Shown: in pieces, positions 45,553 to 54,445 of the stretch | How the letters are laid out: every line of letters starts with the position of its first letter | How positions within the stretch are numbered: position 1 is the first letter of the stretch | Assembly: GCF_017165765.1 (NCBI RefSeq) | Contig: NZ_JAFGZD010000007.1 | Span: 62,001-126,000 of the forward strand | Direction: 5' to 3' | Length of the DNA stretch: 64,000 bases | DNA from: Pseudomonas capsici | GTDB taxonomy: Bacteria > Pseudomonadota > Gammaproteobacteria > Pseudomonadales > Pseudomonadaceae | Notes under the pieces: model-generated | What the model was told of the DNA's origin: nothing | What the model saw: the letters and a program-made list of their open reading frames with translations, nothing else | Database searches by the model: none | Program-made: the position numbers and the translations under genes

Positions 45553-46884
45553 ATGAAGAAGGCAAAGCTGAGTCTGGCCTGGCAGATTCTGATTGGACTG
45601 GTACTGGGGATTGCCCTCGGTGCGTTGCTCAACCACTTCAGTGCCGAGAAGGCCTGGTGGATCAGTAATATCCTGCAACCAGCAGGCGATATCTTCATTC
45701 GTCTTATCAAAATGATCGTGATCCCGATCGTGATTGCCTCGCTGATCGTCGGTATCGCCGGTGTGGGCGACGCGAAGAAGCTGGGTCGCATCGGTCTCAA
45801 GACCATCATTTACTTCGAAGTCGTCACCACCATCGCGATTCTGGTCGGTCTGGTTCTGGCCAACGTGTTCCAGCCGGGTGCGGGCATCGACATGAGCACT
45901 CTGGGCACGGTCGATATCTCGAAGTACCAGCAGACCACTGCCGAGGTTCAGCACGATCACGCCTTCATCGCGACGATCCTCAACCTGATCCCTTCCAACA
46001 TTTTCGCCGCCATGGCGCGTGGCGAAATGCTGCCGATCATCTTCTTCTCGGTGCTGTTCGGTCTGGGTCTTTCCAGCCTGCAGGCCGAAGTACGTGATCC
46101 GCTGGTGAAAATGTTCCAGGGCGTCTCGGAAACCATGTTCAAAGTCACCCACATGATCATGAACTACGCCCCGATCGGCGTATTCGCTCTGATCTCGGTG
46201 ACAGTCGCCAACTTCGGTTTCGCGTCCCTGCTGCCGCTAGCCAAGCTGGTGATCCTGGTTTACGTGGCCATCGCCTTCTTCGCTTTCGTGGTACTGGGTC
46301 TGATCGCTCGCATGTTCGGCTTCTCGATCATGAAGCTGATCCGCATCTTCAAGGACGAGCTGATCCTGGCCTACTCCACCGCCAGTTCCGAAACGGTCCT
46401 GCCGCGTGTGATCCAGAAGATGGAAGCCTACGGCGCGCCGAAAGCCATCTGCAGCTTCGTGGTACCGACCGGCTACTCGTTCAACCTCGACGGCTCGACT
46501 CTGTACCAGAGCATCGCGGCCATCTTCATTGCCCAACTGTACGGTATCGATCTGTCGGTCGGCGCGCAGATGATGCTGGTGCTGACCCTGATGGTCACCT
46601 CCAAGGGCATCGCCGGCGTTCCGGGCGTTTCCTTCGTGGTACTGCTGGCCACTCTGGGCAGCGCCGGTATTCCGCTGGAAGGTCTGGCGTTCATCGCCGG
46701 TGTCGACCGCATCATGGACATGGCGCGTACTGCCCTGAACGTGATCGGTAACGCCCTGGCGGTATTGGTTATCGCGCGTTGGGAAGGCATGTACGACGAA
46801 GCCAAGGGCCAGCGCTACTGGAACTCCCTGCCGCACTGGCGCAGCAAGGACCCGGTTCCTGCCGCTACTCCGCTTGCTGACTGA
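45553..46884 (+). CDS. gltP: Dicarboxylate/glutamate cation symporter
   Basis: 443 residues of the DAACS family with eight membrane helices and two re-entrant loops. The Ser-rich loop AYSTASSETVLPRVIQKME and the substrate-site FVVPTGYSFNLDGSTLYQ are intact. It takes up glutamate, aspartate or C4-dicarboxylates with protons or sodium. The name gltP is by overall similarity and pseudomonad habit; DctA-like substrates are possible. A leader with a long gap precedes it and a strong terminator follows. Confidence 0.88.
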   Translation: MKKAKLSLAWQILIGLVLGIALGALLNHFSAEKAWWISNILQPAGDIFIRLIKMIVIPIVIASLIVGIAGVGDAKKLGRIGLKTIIYFEVVTTIAILVGLVLANVFQPGAGIDMSTLGTVDISKYQQTTAEVQHDHAFIATILNLIPSNIFAAMARGEMLPIIFFSVLFGLGLSSLQAEVRDPLVKMFQGVSETMFKVTHMIMNYAPIGVFALISVTVANFGFASLLPLAKLVILVYVAIAFFAFVVLGLIARMFGFSIMKLIRIFKDELILAYSTASSETVLPRVIQKMEAYGAPKAICSFVVPTGYSFNLDGSTLYQSIAAIFIAQLYGIDLSVGAQMMLVLTLMVTSKGIAGVPGVSFVVLLATLGSAGIPLEGLAFIAGVDRIMDMARTALNVIGNALAVLVIARWEGMYDEAKGQRYWNSLPHWRSKDPVPAATPLAD

Positions 46885-46901
46885 TCGCTGATCGGTTGCA
46901 C

Positions 46902-46932
46902 CGACAAACCCCGGACTTTCCGGGGTTTGTCG
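46902..46932 (+). terminator. Strong terminator after the symporter gene
   Basis: CGACAAACCCCGGA (46902-46915) pairs perfectly over 14 bases with TCCGGGGTTTGTCG (46919-46932) around a three-base loop. Confidence 0.9.
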
Positions 46933-47005
46933 TATCTGGCGCTACGGATTTCCCTCAGGCTCGCCCCGCCGTTATCATCCCCGCATCTTGTGAAGGACGT
47001 ATCCG

Positions 47006-48247
47006 ATGCTCAATGGCTTGTGGCTTGGTTTTTTTGTCGTTGCGTGCGTGTCTGCCATGGGGCAATGGCTGATTGGGGGCAACGCCGGTATTTTTGCCGC
47101 GATGGTCGAGAGCATCTTTGCGATGGCCAAGCTTTCGGTCGAAGTGATGGTGCTGCTGTTCGGCACGCTCACGCTCTGGCTGGGCTTTCTGCGGATTGCC
47201 GAAAAGGCCGGGATTGTCGACTGGCTGGCCAAGGTGCTGGGGCCGCTGTTTCTGCGCCTGATGCCGGAAGTGCCGCCGGGCCATCCCGCACTGGGCCTGA
47301 TTACCCTCAACTTCGCTGCCAACGCCCTGGGCCTGGATAACGCCGCCACGCCCATCGGCCTCAAGGCGATGCGCTCGCTGCAGGAACTGAATCCCAGCCA
47401 GACCGCCGCCAGTAACGCGCAGATCCTGTTTCTGGTGCTCAATGCTTCGTCCCTGACATTGCTGCCAGTGACGATCTTCATGTATCGCGCCCAGCAAGGC
47501 GCACCGGACCCGACGCTGGTATTCCTGCCTATTCTGCTGGCCACCAGCGTATCGACCATCGTGGGACTGCTGTCGGTGGCGTTCATGCAGCGTCTGCGCC
47601 TGTGGGACCCGGTGGTGCTGGCCTATCTGATTCCGGGCGCGCTGCTGCTCGGTGGCTTCATGGCTTTTCTGGGCACGCTGTCGGCGGCGGCCCTGGCCGG
47701 TCTGTCTTCCATCCTCGGTAATCTGACCCTGTTCGGCCTGATCATGCTGTTCATGATCATTGGTGCGCTGCGCAAGGTGCAGGTCTATGAGGCCTTTGTC
47801 GACGGTGCCAAGGAAGGGTTCGACGTTGCGAAGAACCTGTTGCCCTATCTGGTGGCTATGCTGTGTGCGGTAGGCGTATTGCGGGCTTCCGGTGCGCTGG
47901 ATTTCGGTCTGGAAGGTATCCGCCATCTGGTGGAATGGCTGGGTTGGGACACACGCTTCGTCGATGCGCTGCCGACCGCCATGGTCAAACCTTTCTCCGG
48001 CAGTGCGGCACGGGCGCTGTTGATCGAAACCATGCAGACCCAGGGTGTGGACAGCTTTGCCGCGCTGGCTGCCGCCACGATTCAGGGCAGCACCGAAACC
48101 ACCTTCTACGTGCTGGCGGTGTATTTCGGCGCGGTGGGCATCCAGAGGGTTCGGCATGCGGTGGGCTGCGCCCTGCTGGCCGAGTTCTCGGGTGTCGTTG
48201 CTGCCATTCTGGTCTGCTACTGGTTCTTCGGCGCTACCGCGACCTGA
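47006..48247 (+). CDS. Fused SpmA-SpmB nucleoside-recognition membrane protein
   Basis: 413 residues. Two Gate/nucleoside-recognition domains (about 35-180 and 255-400) correspond to SpmA and SpmB of spore formers, here joined in one chain with about ten membrane helices. Features include NFAANALGLDNAATPIG in the first half and KPFSGSAARALLIETM plus STETTFYVLAVYFG in the second. Pseudomonas does not sporulate, so the role differs. It is unknown but presumably some kind of transport. Confidence 0.85.
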   Translation: MLNGLWLGFFVVACVSAMGQWLIGGNAGIFAAMVESIFAMAKLSVEVMVLLFGTLTLWLGFLRIAEKAGIVDWLAKVLGPLFLRLMPEVPPGHPALGLITLNFAANALGLDNAATPIGLKAMRSLQELNPSQTAASNAQILFLVLNASSLTLLPVTIFMYRAQQGAPDPTLVFLPILLATSVSTIVGLLSVAFMQRLRLWDPVVLAYLIPGALLLGGFMAFLGTLSAAALAGLSSILGNLTLFGLIMLFMIIGALRKVQVYEAFVDGAKEGFDVAKNLLPYLVAMLCAVGVLRASGALDFGLEGIRHLVEWLGWDTRFVDALPTAMVKPFSGSAARALLIETMQTQGVDSFAALAAATIQGSTETTFYVLAVYFGAVGIQRVRHAVGCALLAEFSGVVAAILVCYWFFGATAT

Positions 48248-48251
48248 TTCG

Positions 48252-49427
48252 TCATTGCTCAGCCGGTGCTTCGGGTGCCGGCTCTGATGCGGGTTTCTCA
48301 GGTTGCGGTTCGCTCTTTTGCTCTGGAGCCGGTTGTGCTGCAGGCTCTTCATCATCGCCGCCCGGTTTGAGCTTGATCAGCCTGCCTGTTGGTCGTGTGA
48401 CTGCCGGTTGATCGGTATCGGTGACTTCAAAGCGCAGCACGCCGATCATTTGCCCGTCTTCTGTGAGCACCCTGATCTGCCAGCGCCCGACCACGTCCTT
48501 GGGGAAGTTCTGCTTGTGGGTCCAGGCGCGATAGCCTTCCTTGCGTCCGCCATGGATATCCAGCGCGATGCGGTCCACTTCTTCGCCGTTCCGTCGCCAG
48601 ACATGGTAGATACGCTCTTCCAGACCACGCGGGGCGTTGATGGCGGTATAGGCGTACAAGCCGTCGCGGCGCAGCTGTGTGGCGCTTATCTGCCTGATGC
48701 TCTCGCCCGGTGTGCGGTTCTTGTTGTCGAAGTCGGTGCTGACGGCGACCTCGGTCAGCCACAAGGTCGCAGGCGGCACCCAGGAGCGCAGCAACCAGCC
48801 AGCGCTGCCCACCGCCAGCGTCACAACGATGACCGCCACGCCGCGCCGCCAGGTATTGATCGGAAAGCTTGAGGCCAGACTGGGGAACGACAGCAGCATG
48901 GCGATACCCAGCGCCAGTTTGTAACTCTGCGAAGTGGTCAGGTTGAGAATGATGGGCAGTGCCGTGAGCAGTGCCGCGAACAGCGTCAATGTGTGCAGGG
49001 CCATGAACAGCCAGCGCCGTGGTGCCAGCCATTTGTAGTACAGCGGATCGATGATCGAGATCAGCCCCGCTGCGCCCAGCAAGGCCGTGAACACCAGTTG
49101 CCCGCTGTTCCAGGTCGTGGTGATGATGAAGAACGGCAATACGAAAAACAGGCTTTCCTGATGGATCAACTGCGTACCGTAACGCAGCAGACCCTGGGGG
49201 ATTTCCCGACCGAACTTCTTGCTTAACAGTTGCACCACGCTGTTTTCGATCATCAGCCACAGCCAGCTGATCAGCATGACAACCGCGATCCAGGTCGCCA
49301 GTCCGGCCTGACGGTCCACCAGAATGAAACTGGCGATCCCGGAGATGAAACCACCTGCCGCAATGACCCCCGGGTAGCGTCTTATCAAGCTCAGGGTGCG
49401 AGTTACGTAGGCGTTCCAGTCAGGCAT
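48252..49427 (-). CDS. DUF5924/DUF2914 membrane protein
   Basis: 391 residues. The N-terminal half has about seven membrane helices (up to near 225). A soluble domain of the DUF2914 type (about 225-345: VSTDFDNKNRTPGES, YHVWRRNGEEVDRIALDIHG) follows. The end is a Pro/Glu/Ala-rich tail. The soluble part presumably faces the periplasm. Function unknown. Convergent with the SpmAB gene. Confidence 0.82.
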   Translation of the reverse strand: MPDWNAYVTRTLSLIRRYPGVIAAGGFISGIASFILVDRQAGLATWIAVVMLISWLWLMIENSVVQLLSKKFGREIPQGLLRYGTQLIHQESLFFVLPFFIITTTWNSGQLVFTALLGAAGLISIIDPLYYKWLAPRRWLFMALHTLTLFAALLTALPIILNLTTSQSYKLALGIAMLLSFPSLASSFPINTWRRGVAVIVVTLAVGSAGWLLRSWVPPATLWLTEVAVSTDFDNKNRTPGESIRQISATQLRRDGLYAYTAINAPRGLEERIYHVWRRNGEEVDRIALDIHGGRKEGYRAWTHKQNFPKDVVGRWQIRVLTEDGQMIGVLRFEVTDTDQPAVTRPTGRLIKLKPGGDDEEPAAQPAPEQKSEPQPEKPASEPAPEAPAEQ

Positions 49428-49509
49428 TTTGGCACTTCACTTTCATCGGCGTTAAAACCCCGGCAGCATATCAATGCCAAGATCTGTGTAAATACCGCTC
49501 TGACAGCGA

Positions 49510-50889
49510 TCATTTGCGCGCACGTCTGCGCACTCGCCAGAACACCAGCAACCCGATCAGCCCGACAACCAGCGCAGCCAGCCCATACAAGTCGTCATAG
49601 CTCAGCAATGATTTTTCGACCCGCCAGTAACCGGGCTTGGCCAGTAACTGGCGCATGGCGTGATTGGCGGTGTCCAGGCTTACGGCCCTGATGCGTTTGA
49701 CCGGGTCGGCAAAGCGCCCGTTTTCATAGTCATTGAGTGCGCTCCAGTAATAGTCGGCCAGCGCACTGTTGCCTTGCACTGCCCAGGCCTGTCGGGCGAT
49801 GGCGGCCTGTTGCAGACGGGCGAAGGTGGCCGGTTGCATGCCTTCCTTGTTCAGTCGCTTGAGCAGATTGCGGATGCTTTGCTCGGCCTCATTGATGTCA
49901 CCGCGTTCAAGATCGGCATTGAGGCTCATGAAGCCGACCTCCCCGAACACTTCACGATCCGCCGACGGCCCATAGGACAGGCCATGCTTGAGGCGTAGTT
50001 CCGTGTAGAGCGCCCAGTCCAGATAAGCCTCGACCAGCTCCCATGTCTCGTCGTGCTGCTTCTCGAGCTGCGGTTCGGTGAAGGTCAGGTGCAGGCGTGC
50101 GCCCTCGCCCAGCAAACCACGGATCAGGGTGCTCGAGGCCTGGGCCGTGCCATTGCTTTCTGCCAGCGGTGGATGCTCGATAGGATCGGTGGGATTGAGT
50201 TGCCCGTAGGTGCGTTCCAGATAGCTGGGCAGCAACCGGTCGAGGTCGCCCACCACGATCAACGTCATATTGTTGGGGGCGTACCAGCTTGCGAAGACAT
50301 CCTCGACCTGCTCGAGGGTAATGTCGTCCACCTGAGGGCGCTCGGCACATTTGAGACCCAGCTCCATCGCCAACTGGCTGCTTGCGCCACTGTTGGACTC
50401 ACGACGATCGAGCAGGCGCTGCAGGTGGGAAAAGTGGCCGCCGTCTTCGCGCTCGACGATGCGTTTGACCTCATCGAAGCGGCTTTGCAGCAGTTCGGTG
50501 TTGGTCAGAACCTCCAGCAGCAGATCCAGAACCTTGCGCTGATTGCTGGCTGGAGCCTCGATCACGAAGGTGGTGTCGGTGTTGCTGGTGAACGCATTCC
50601 ATTCGCCACCCAGGGCTTGCATGCGCTCTTCGAGGCCGCCTTCGCCGCTGTCGTCGGTGCCGCTGAACAACAAATGTTCCAGCAGGTGCGGCAGTTCCTT
50701 GTCCTGACAGGCGAAGTCATCGAAGCCTATGCCGACCACCAGCCGAATCGCCACATGACCTTTTTCGTAGCCCGGTTTGAGCAGGACTTGCAGGCCGTTG
50801 GGTAACAGATAGCCCTCGACCTGAAGACGATCAAGGGCCAGCGAAGGGAGAGAACTCAGAAGCAGACAAGCGAACAGCAGGCAACGCAT
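49510..50889 (-). CDS. M16 family peptidase homolog with C-terminal anchor
   Basis: 459 residues, one M16A/M16C pair, shorter than full pitrilysin. Signal peptide about 1-18. The zinc motif H68-L-L-E71-H72 is intact, and the downstream ligand Glu is probably E146 (KRIVEREDGG). The C-terminal half is the non-catalytic M16 domain. It ends with one membrane helix (about 432-452) and a basic WRVRRRARK tail, so it is likely anchored in the inner membrane facing the periplasm. Substrate unknown. Confidence 0.87.
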   Translation of the reverse strand: MRCLLFACLLLSSLPSLALDRLQVEGYLLPNGLQVLLKPGYEKGHVAIRLVVGIGFDDFACQDKELPHLLEHLLFSGTDDSGEGGLEERMQALGGEWNAFTSNTDTTFVIEAPASNQRKVLDLLLEVLTNTELLQSRFDEVKRIVEREDGGHFSHLQRLLDRRESNSGASSQLAMELGLKCAERPQVDDITLEQVEDVFASWYAPNNMTLIVVGDLDRLLPSYLERTYGQLNPTDPIEHPPLAESNGTAQASSTLIRGLLGEGARLHLTFTEPQLEKQHDETWELVEAYLDWALYTELRLKHGLSYGPSADREVFGEVGFMSLNADLERGDINEAEQSIRNLLKRLNKEGMQPATFARLQQAAIARQAWAVQGNSALADYYWSALNDYENGRFADPVKRIRAVSLDTANHAMRQLLAKPGYWRVEKSLLSYDDLYGLAALVVGLIGLLVFWRVRRRARK

Positions 50890-50946
50890 AAAGCAGCTTT
50901 CCTTGCGGGCCGGTATGTTTAACAGACTTCGCGCTGCCTGGTACGT

Positions 50947-52599
50947 TCACACCGATTGCTCTTGAATACTCTCGCTCGACAAGGCTCCGGTATCGGCTGT
51001 TCCCAGCACGGCATAAGCGCTGCTGCAGAATAGCGAGTTGAGGCGTTTCATGTCAGCGATGAGCTCAAGGTGCAGCGAACTGGTTTCGATGCTCTGCACG
51101 ACCTTGCGTTGCAGGCGGCTGACATGGGCATGGGCCAGACGCCGCTCCAACGCCCTGAAACGGCGCTTTTCCCTGAGTAACTGGCGGGCGCTTTCTTCGT
51201 CCGAACTGAGAAAGACCGACAGGCCGAGGCGCAGGTTGGACTGTAGCTGGACATGCAGATCGGCCAGTTCTTCCAGACCGACTTCCGAGAACGTGCGGCG
51301 CTGGGAGGTCTTCTGCTGCTGGATCTTGCGCAGCATGCGTTCGATCAGGTCGCTGGCCAGCTCCAGGTTGATGGTCAGCTCGATGATTTCCGCCCAGCGA
51401 CGGTTGTCGTGTTCGCCCAGTTCTTCACGGGGCATCTGCGCCAGATACAGCTTGATCGCGCTGTAGAGCGCTTCCACGTCATCGTTCAGGCGGCGGACTT
51501 CCTGAGTGACAGCCGTTTGCGTGCCCTTCAGTACCGCAAGCATCGAGCCCAGCATGCTTTCGATCAGGTCGCCCATGCGCAGGGTTTCACGCACGGCATT
51601 GGCCAGCGCCAGACTGGGTGTCGACAAGGCTGCGAGATCCAGATGCCGTGCTTTGGCCGGGCCGTTGGTTTCGGCCTGATAAGGCAGCAAGGCGGCGCAC
51701 AGGCGTGCCATCGGGCCGACGGTGGGCAGCATCAGCAGGCAGCGCGCGGTGTTGTAGATCAGATGAAAGCCGATGACCAGTTCCTGAGATCTGAAGCCCA
51801 GGGAAGAAAGCCAGTGCACCAGCGGGTCGAGCACCGGAATGATCAGCAACAGCCCCAGCAGCTTGTAAAGCAGGCTGCCCAGCGCCACTTGCCGACCGGC
51901 AACGTTCTGCATGCTGGTACTGAGAAAGGCCAGCAGGCCGCTACCGATATTGGCGCCGATCACCAGACCGATCGCGACCGGCAAGCCGATGACATCGGCC
52001 CCTGCCAGTGTGGCGGTCAGCAATACCGCCGCCAGACTGGAATAGGAAATCAGCGCGAACAGAGCGCCGACCAGTGCATCGAGCATCAGGTCGCCGGTCA
52101 GTGAGGCGAACAGCACCTTTACCCCGGAGGCCTGGGTGATGGGCGCAGTTGCACTGACGATCAGTTCCAGCGCGAGCACGATCAGGCCCAGGCCTATGGC
52201 GACCCGACCCAACTGGCCGGCGCGTGTCTGCTTGCGCGACAGGAAGAAAATCACGCCCAGGAAAATCAGCAGCGGTGAAAGCCAGGACAGATCGAGGGTC
52301 AGTACCCGCGACATCAGTGCCGTCCCCACATCGGCTCCCAGCATGATTGCCAGTGCCGGTGTCAGGCTCATCAAACCCTGGCCCACGAACGACGTCACCA
52401 GCATGGCGGTGGCGTTGCTGCTCTGGACCATGGCAGTCACCAGAATGCCTGCGATAAACGCGAGCGGTCGTTTGGACATGTTCTCGCTGAGGACGCGGCG
52501 CAACTGGGCACCATATACGCGAAGAATTCCGGTGCGCACGATATGCGTGCCCCAGATCAACAGGGCCACGGCGGATAACAAATCGAGCAGGGTCAGCAT
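50947..52599 (-). CDS. Na/Pi cotransporter family protein with PhoU-like domain
   Basis: 550 residues. Two Na/Pi repeats (about 10-150 and 165-310; for example AMVQSSNATAMLVTSFVGQG with the QSSxA signature) make the membrane part. The C-terminal 230 residues are helical and PhoU-like (EVRRLNDDVEALYSAIKLYL). It probably moves phosphate, in or out, with sodium. Direction is not decided by sequence. It is a single gene with a strong hydrophobic start. Confidence 0.87.
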   Translation of the reverse strand: MLTLLDLLSAVALLIWGTHIVRTGILRVYGAQLRRVLSENMSKRPLAFIAGILVTAMVQSSNATAMLVTSFVGQGLMSLTPALAIMLGADVGTALMSRVLTLDLSWLSPLLIFLGVIFFLSRKQTRAGQLGRVAIGLGLIVLALELIVSATAPITQASGVKVLFASLTGDLMLDALVGALFALISYSSLAAVLLTATLAGADVIGLPVAIGLVIGANIGSGLLAFLSTSMQNVAGRQVALGSLLYKLLGLLLIIPVLDPLVHWLSSLGFRSQELVIGFHLIYNTARCLLMLPTVGPMARLCAALLPYQAETNGPAKARHLDLAALSTPSLALANAVRETLRMGDLIESMLGSMLAVLKGTQTAVTQEVRRLNDDVEALYSAIKLYLAQMPREELGEHDNRRWAEIIELTINLELASDLIERMLRKIQQQKTSQRRTFSEVGLEELADLHVQLQSNLRLGLSVFLSSDEESARQLLREKRRFRALERRLAHAHVSRLQRKVVQSIETSSLHLELIADMKRLNSLFCSSAYAVLGTADTGALSSESIQEQSV

Positions 52600-52624
52600 A
52601 CTGAGAGCCCCCTGGGATCAGCCC

Positions 52625-52760
52625 CATTCAGGGCGAAGGATTGAAGGTGCAGCGTGTAGCGAGCGGAAAATTTTTATGACGCTCTACTAAAGCTTGTAGT
52701 CGGCCTTTGGCCTTGTCGCCAGCATCGCACAGGTACTGATTCATTGAAATAAAACTGTCA
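52625..52760. repeat. Left copy of a direct repeat flanking the delta-60 gene
   Basis: This stretch can be aligned by eye with 54280-54390 on the same strand. Shared pieces include GGATTGA, GTGCAG/TTGCAG, TGACGCT-TTAC/CTAC and GCACAGG-ACTG. On the minus strand both copies read as a short similar peptide, ISMNQYLCDAGD here and ISIDQCLCNAGS in the other. Nature unknown: a decayed gene end or an intergenic repeat. Confidence 0.6.
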
Positions 52761-52771
52761 TAAATCAATGA

Positions 52772-52810
52772 GAACCCGTCGGAGCAACGGGCATGCGCTC
52801 TGACGGGTTC
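52772..52810. terminator. Hairpin downstream of the delta-60 gene
   Basis: GAACCCGTCGGAGC (52772-52785) pairs with GCTCTGACGGGTTC (52797-52810) with one G-U pair. It lies just past the leftward delta-60 gene. Probably its terminator, though a U-run is not immediate. Confidence 0.6.
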
Positions 52811-52827
52811 TGCCGTTTCAGGGAATA

Positions 52828-54093
52828 TCAGCTTCCCATATAGCGAGCGACAATTTTCTCGCCGCTGTTGCCCATTGCGGTGGCGACGATTTTCCCATCG
52901 GGCTGCCTGAGCAGACTGTTGCTTTCCCTGCCGGAATATTCCCACCAGCCCGAATTTCCATAAGACGCGTCCGGAGTGCCATCCAGACGATAGCGGGCTA
53001 ATGCGATATTGCCCATATCACCCAGCAGCACAATGCCGTCGCCGTCGGAGACAAGATCCTTGAGGAGCAACTTGTGACCACTGGTGCCCAGTTTTACCTC
53101 TACGGCGTTACCGCCGTTGAAACCTGTGTCCCAAGCGCCATCGGTCGTCAAACCCCGTAGTACGGCGCTCCATGGGCTAAGGCCGCTGAAGTTACGTTTG
53201 TTGGCACCCACGATAAGGCCATTTGTTCCATGAAGTGCGATTGCCGTGATGTGCCCGCCTTCCAGCCCGTCTATGAGCCGATATCCTGCGGAACCGAACG
53301 TCCGATCAAGCTCGCCATTTGACAGATAACGGGCAACGTATCCTGTATGTTCCGGGGTGTTTTCCATCTGACCGGCCAGCAGGATGCTTCCGTCCTCAAG
53401 AACCAGATGCTGATCTACGATATTTTGCGGGGGCTTCGGATACAGGTAGCCCTTGTCCGCGAAAGTATTGTCCAGCGAACCGTCAGCATTCATGCGACCG
53501 AGCACGCTGAATTTGGTGGCCCCATCGTTTCTGTTCGCCTGAGTGACTCCAGAGAAGACGATCTTTCCATCCGGCAAGGGCGTGATTTTGAAGCTGAAGA
53601 GTTCATAGGCAGTATCGGGTGGTCCGCCCGCGGGCTGAGTCTTCTCGGGGTCGGGAGATTTCGGAGGCGGGAAATCGAAAAAAACGACGCCGTTTTCACC
53701 GAATCCGGTATCGATTTCGCCGGTAACGAGATGGCGTGCAAGCGCGGGTTTATGCTCTGCCAGTGGTTCTTCCTTGTAAAAGCCAGAGATCAGAATCTTG
53801 CCGTCCCGGGTATAAGCCGGCACTCCGGCGGCTGCCGTTTTACCGGGTTTGAATTGACCGGTGACCATGCCGTCCCGGCCGAACTGCGGAACGGGTTGAC
53901 CGTTCTCCGTCAGCCGGGCAATGGCGTAGACATCGCCTTGCCCTCGACCGGCAACGATGGTGCCCCCGTCGGGGCCAGATACGATCCCGGCGATGGAGAA
54001 GGAGCCGTAAACGTCGTTGGAAAAAGTAAAAATGCCGTCGGTGCCAAACGACGGGTCCAGACTGCCAGCGGAGCGAGCATTGGAAGTGTCCAT
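52828..54093 (-). CDS. Delta-60 repeat (beta-propeller-like) protein
   Basis: 421 residues with about seven delta-60 repeats, each with a (D)xxFGxxG core: LDPSFGTDGIF, PVPQFGRDGMV, DTGFGENGVV, LDNTFADKGYL, LDRTFGSAGYR, DTGFNGGNAV and DASYGNSGWW. Such repeats fold as beta-propeller-like blades. There is no signal peptide or membrane segment, so its location is unclear. AAGGAG lies upstream of the ATG at 54093; the longer frame to 54177 is unsupported. Function unknown. Both sides carry the same kind of repeat. Confidence 0.8.
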   Translation of the reverse strand: MDTSNARSAGSLDPSFGTDGIFTFSNDVYGSFSIAGIVSGPDGGTIVAGRGQGDVYAIARLTENGQPVPQFGRDGMVTGQFKPGKTAAAGVPAYTRDGKILISGFYKEEPLAEHKPALARHLVTGEIDTGFGENGVVFFDFPPPKSPDPEKTQPAGGPPDTAYELFSFKITPLPDGKIVFSGVTQANRNDGATKFSVLGRMNADGSLDNTFADKGYLYPKPPQNIVDQHLVLEDGSILLAGQMENTPEHTGYVARYLSNGELDRTFGSAGYRLIDGLEGGHITAIALHGTNGLIVGANKRNFSGLSPWSAVLRGLTTDGAWDTGFNGGNAVEVKLGTSGHKLLLKDLVSDGDGIVLLGDMGNIALARYRLDGTPDASYGNSGWWEYSGRESNSLLRQPDGKIVATAMGNSGEKIVARYMGS

Positions 54094-54279
54094 TTCGAGG
54101 TATCTCCTTGTTAGGTTGATATGGACGCAATCACACTGGTCGCTGGATGACAATAAACAGAACGTGTGGTCGCCCATCGCATACAGAGTGCAATAGGGCC
54201 AAGGTCCCGGCTACTGACAGAAATGACAGCCATGAAGCAGGGGCGCGGCCTGCTTGAAGCCCCATGGGGATAACCCGTT

Positions 54280-54395
54280 CATGGCCATGGATTGACGTTG
54301 CAGTGGGTAATGAGCTGACGCTTTACGACATTTGCAGTCGAGCCCGCATTGCACAGGCACTGGTCAATCGAGATAAGGTTTTTGCAAATCATATG
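54280..54395. repeat. Right copy of the direct repeat flanking the delta-60 gene
   Basis: See the left copy at 52625-52760: same orientation, with gaps of about 15 and 12 bases between them when aligned. It occupies much of the 352-base gap between the delta-60 gene and the citrate transporter gene. The remaining bases (54094-54279) hold the delta-60 promoter and nothing else I recognise. Confidence 0.6.
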
Positions 54396-54445
54396 GCTGG
54401 TGTCTCGCGGCCAGCGATCAGGCTGGCCGCGAGGCGAATCGCTCT

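Noticed and set aside
46955..48355. 466-codon leftward frame opposite the SpmAB gene
   Set aside because: Gln/Arg/His-rich antisense composition typical of shadow frames; the opposite strand encodes an evident membrane protein.
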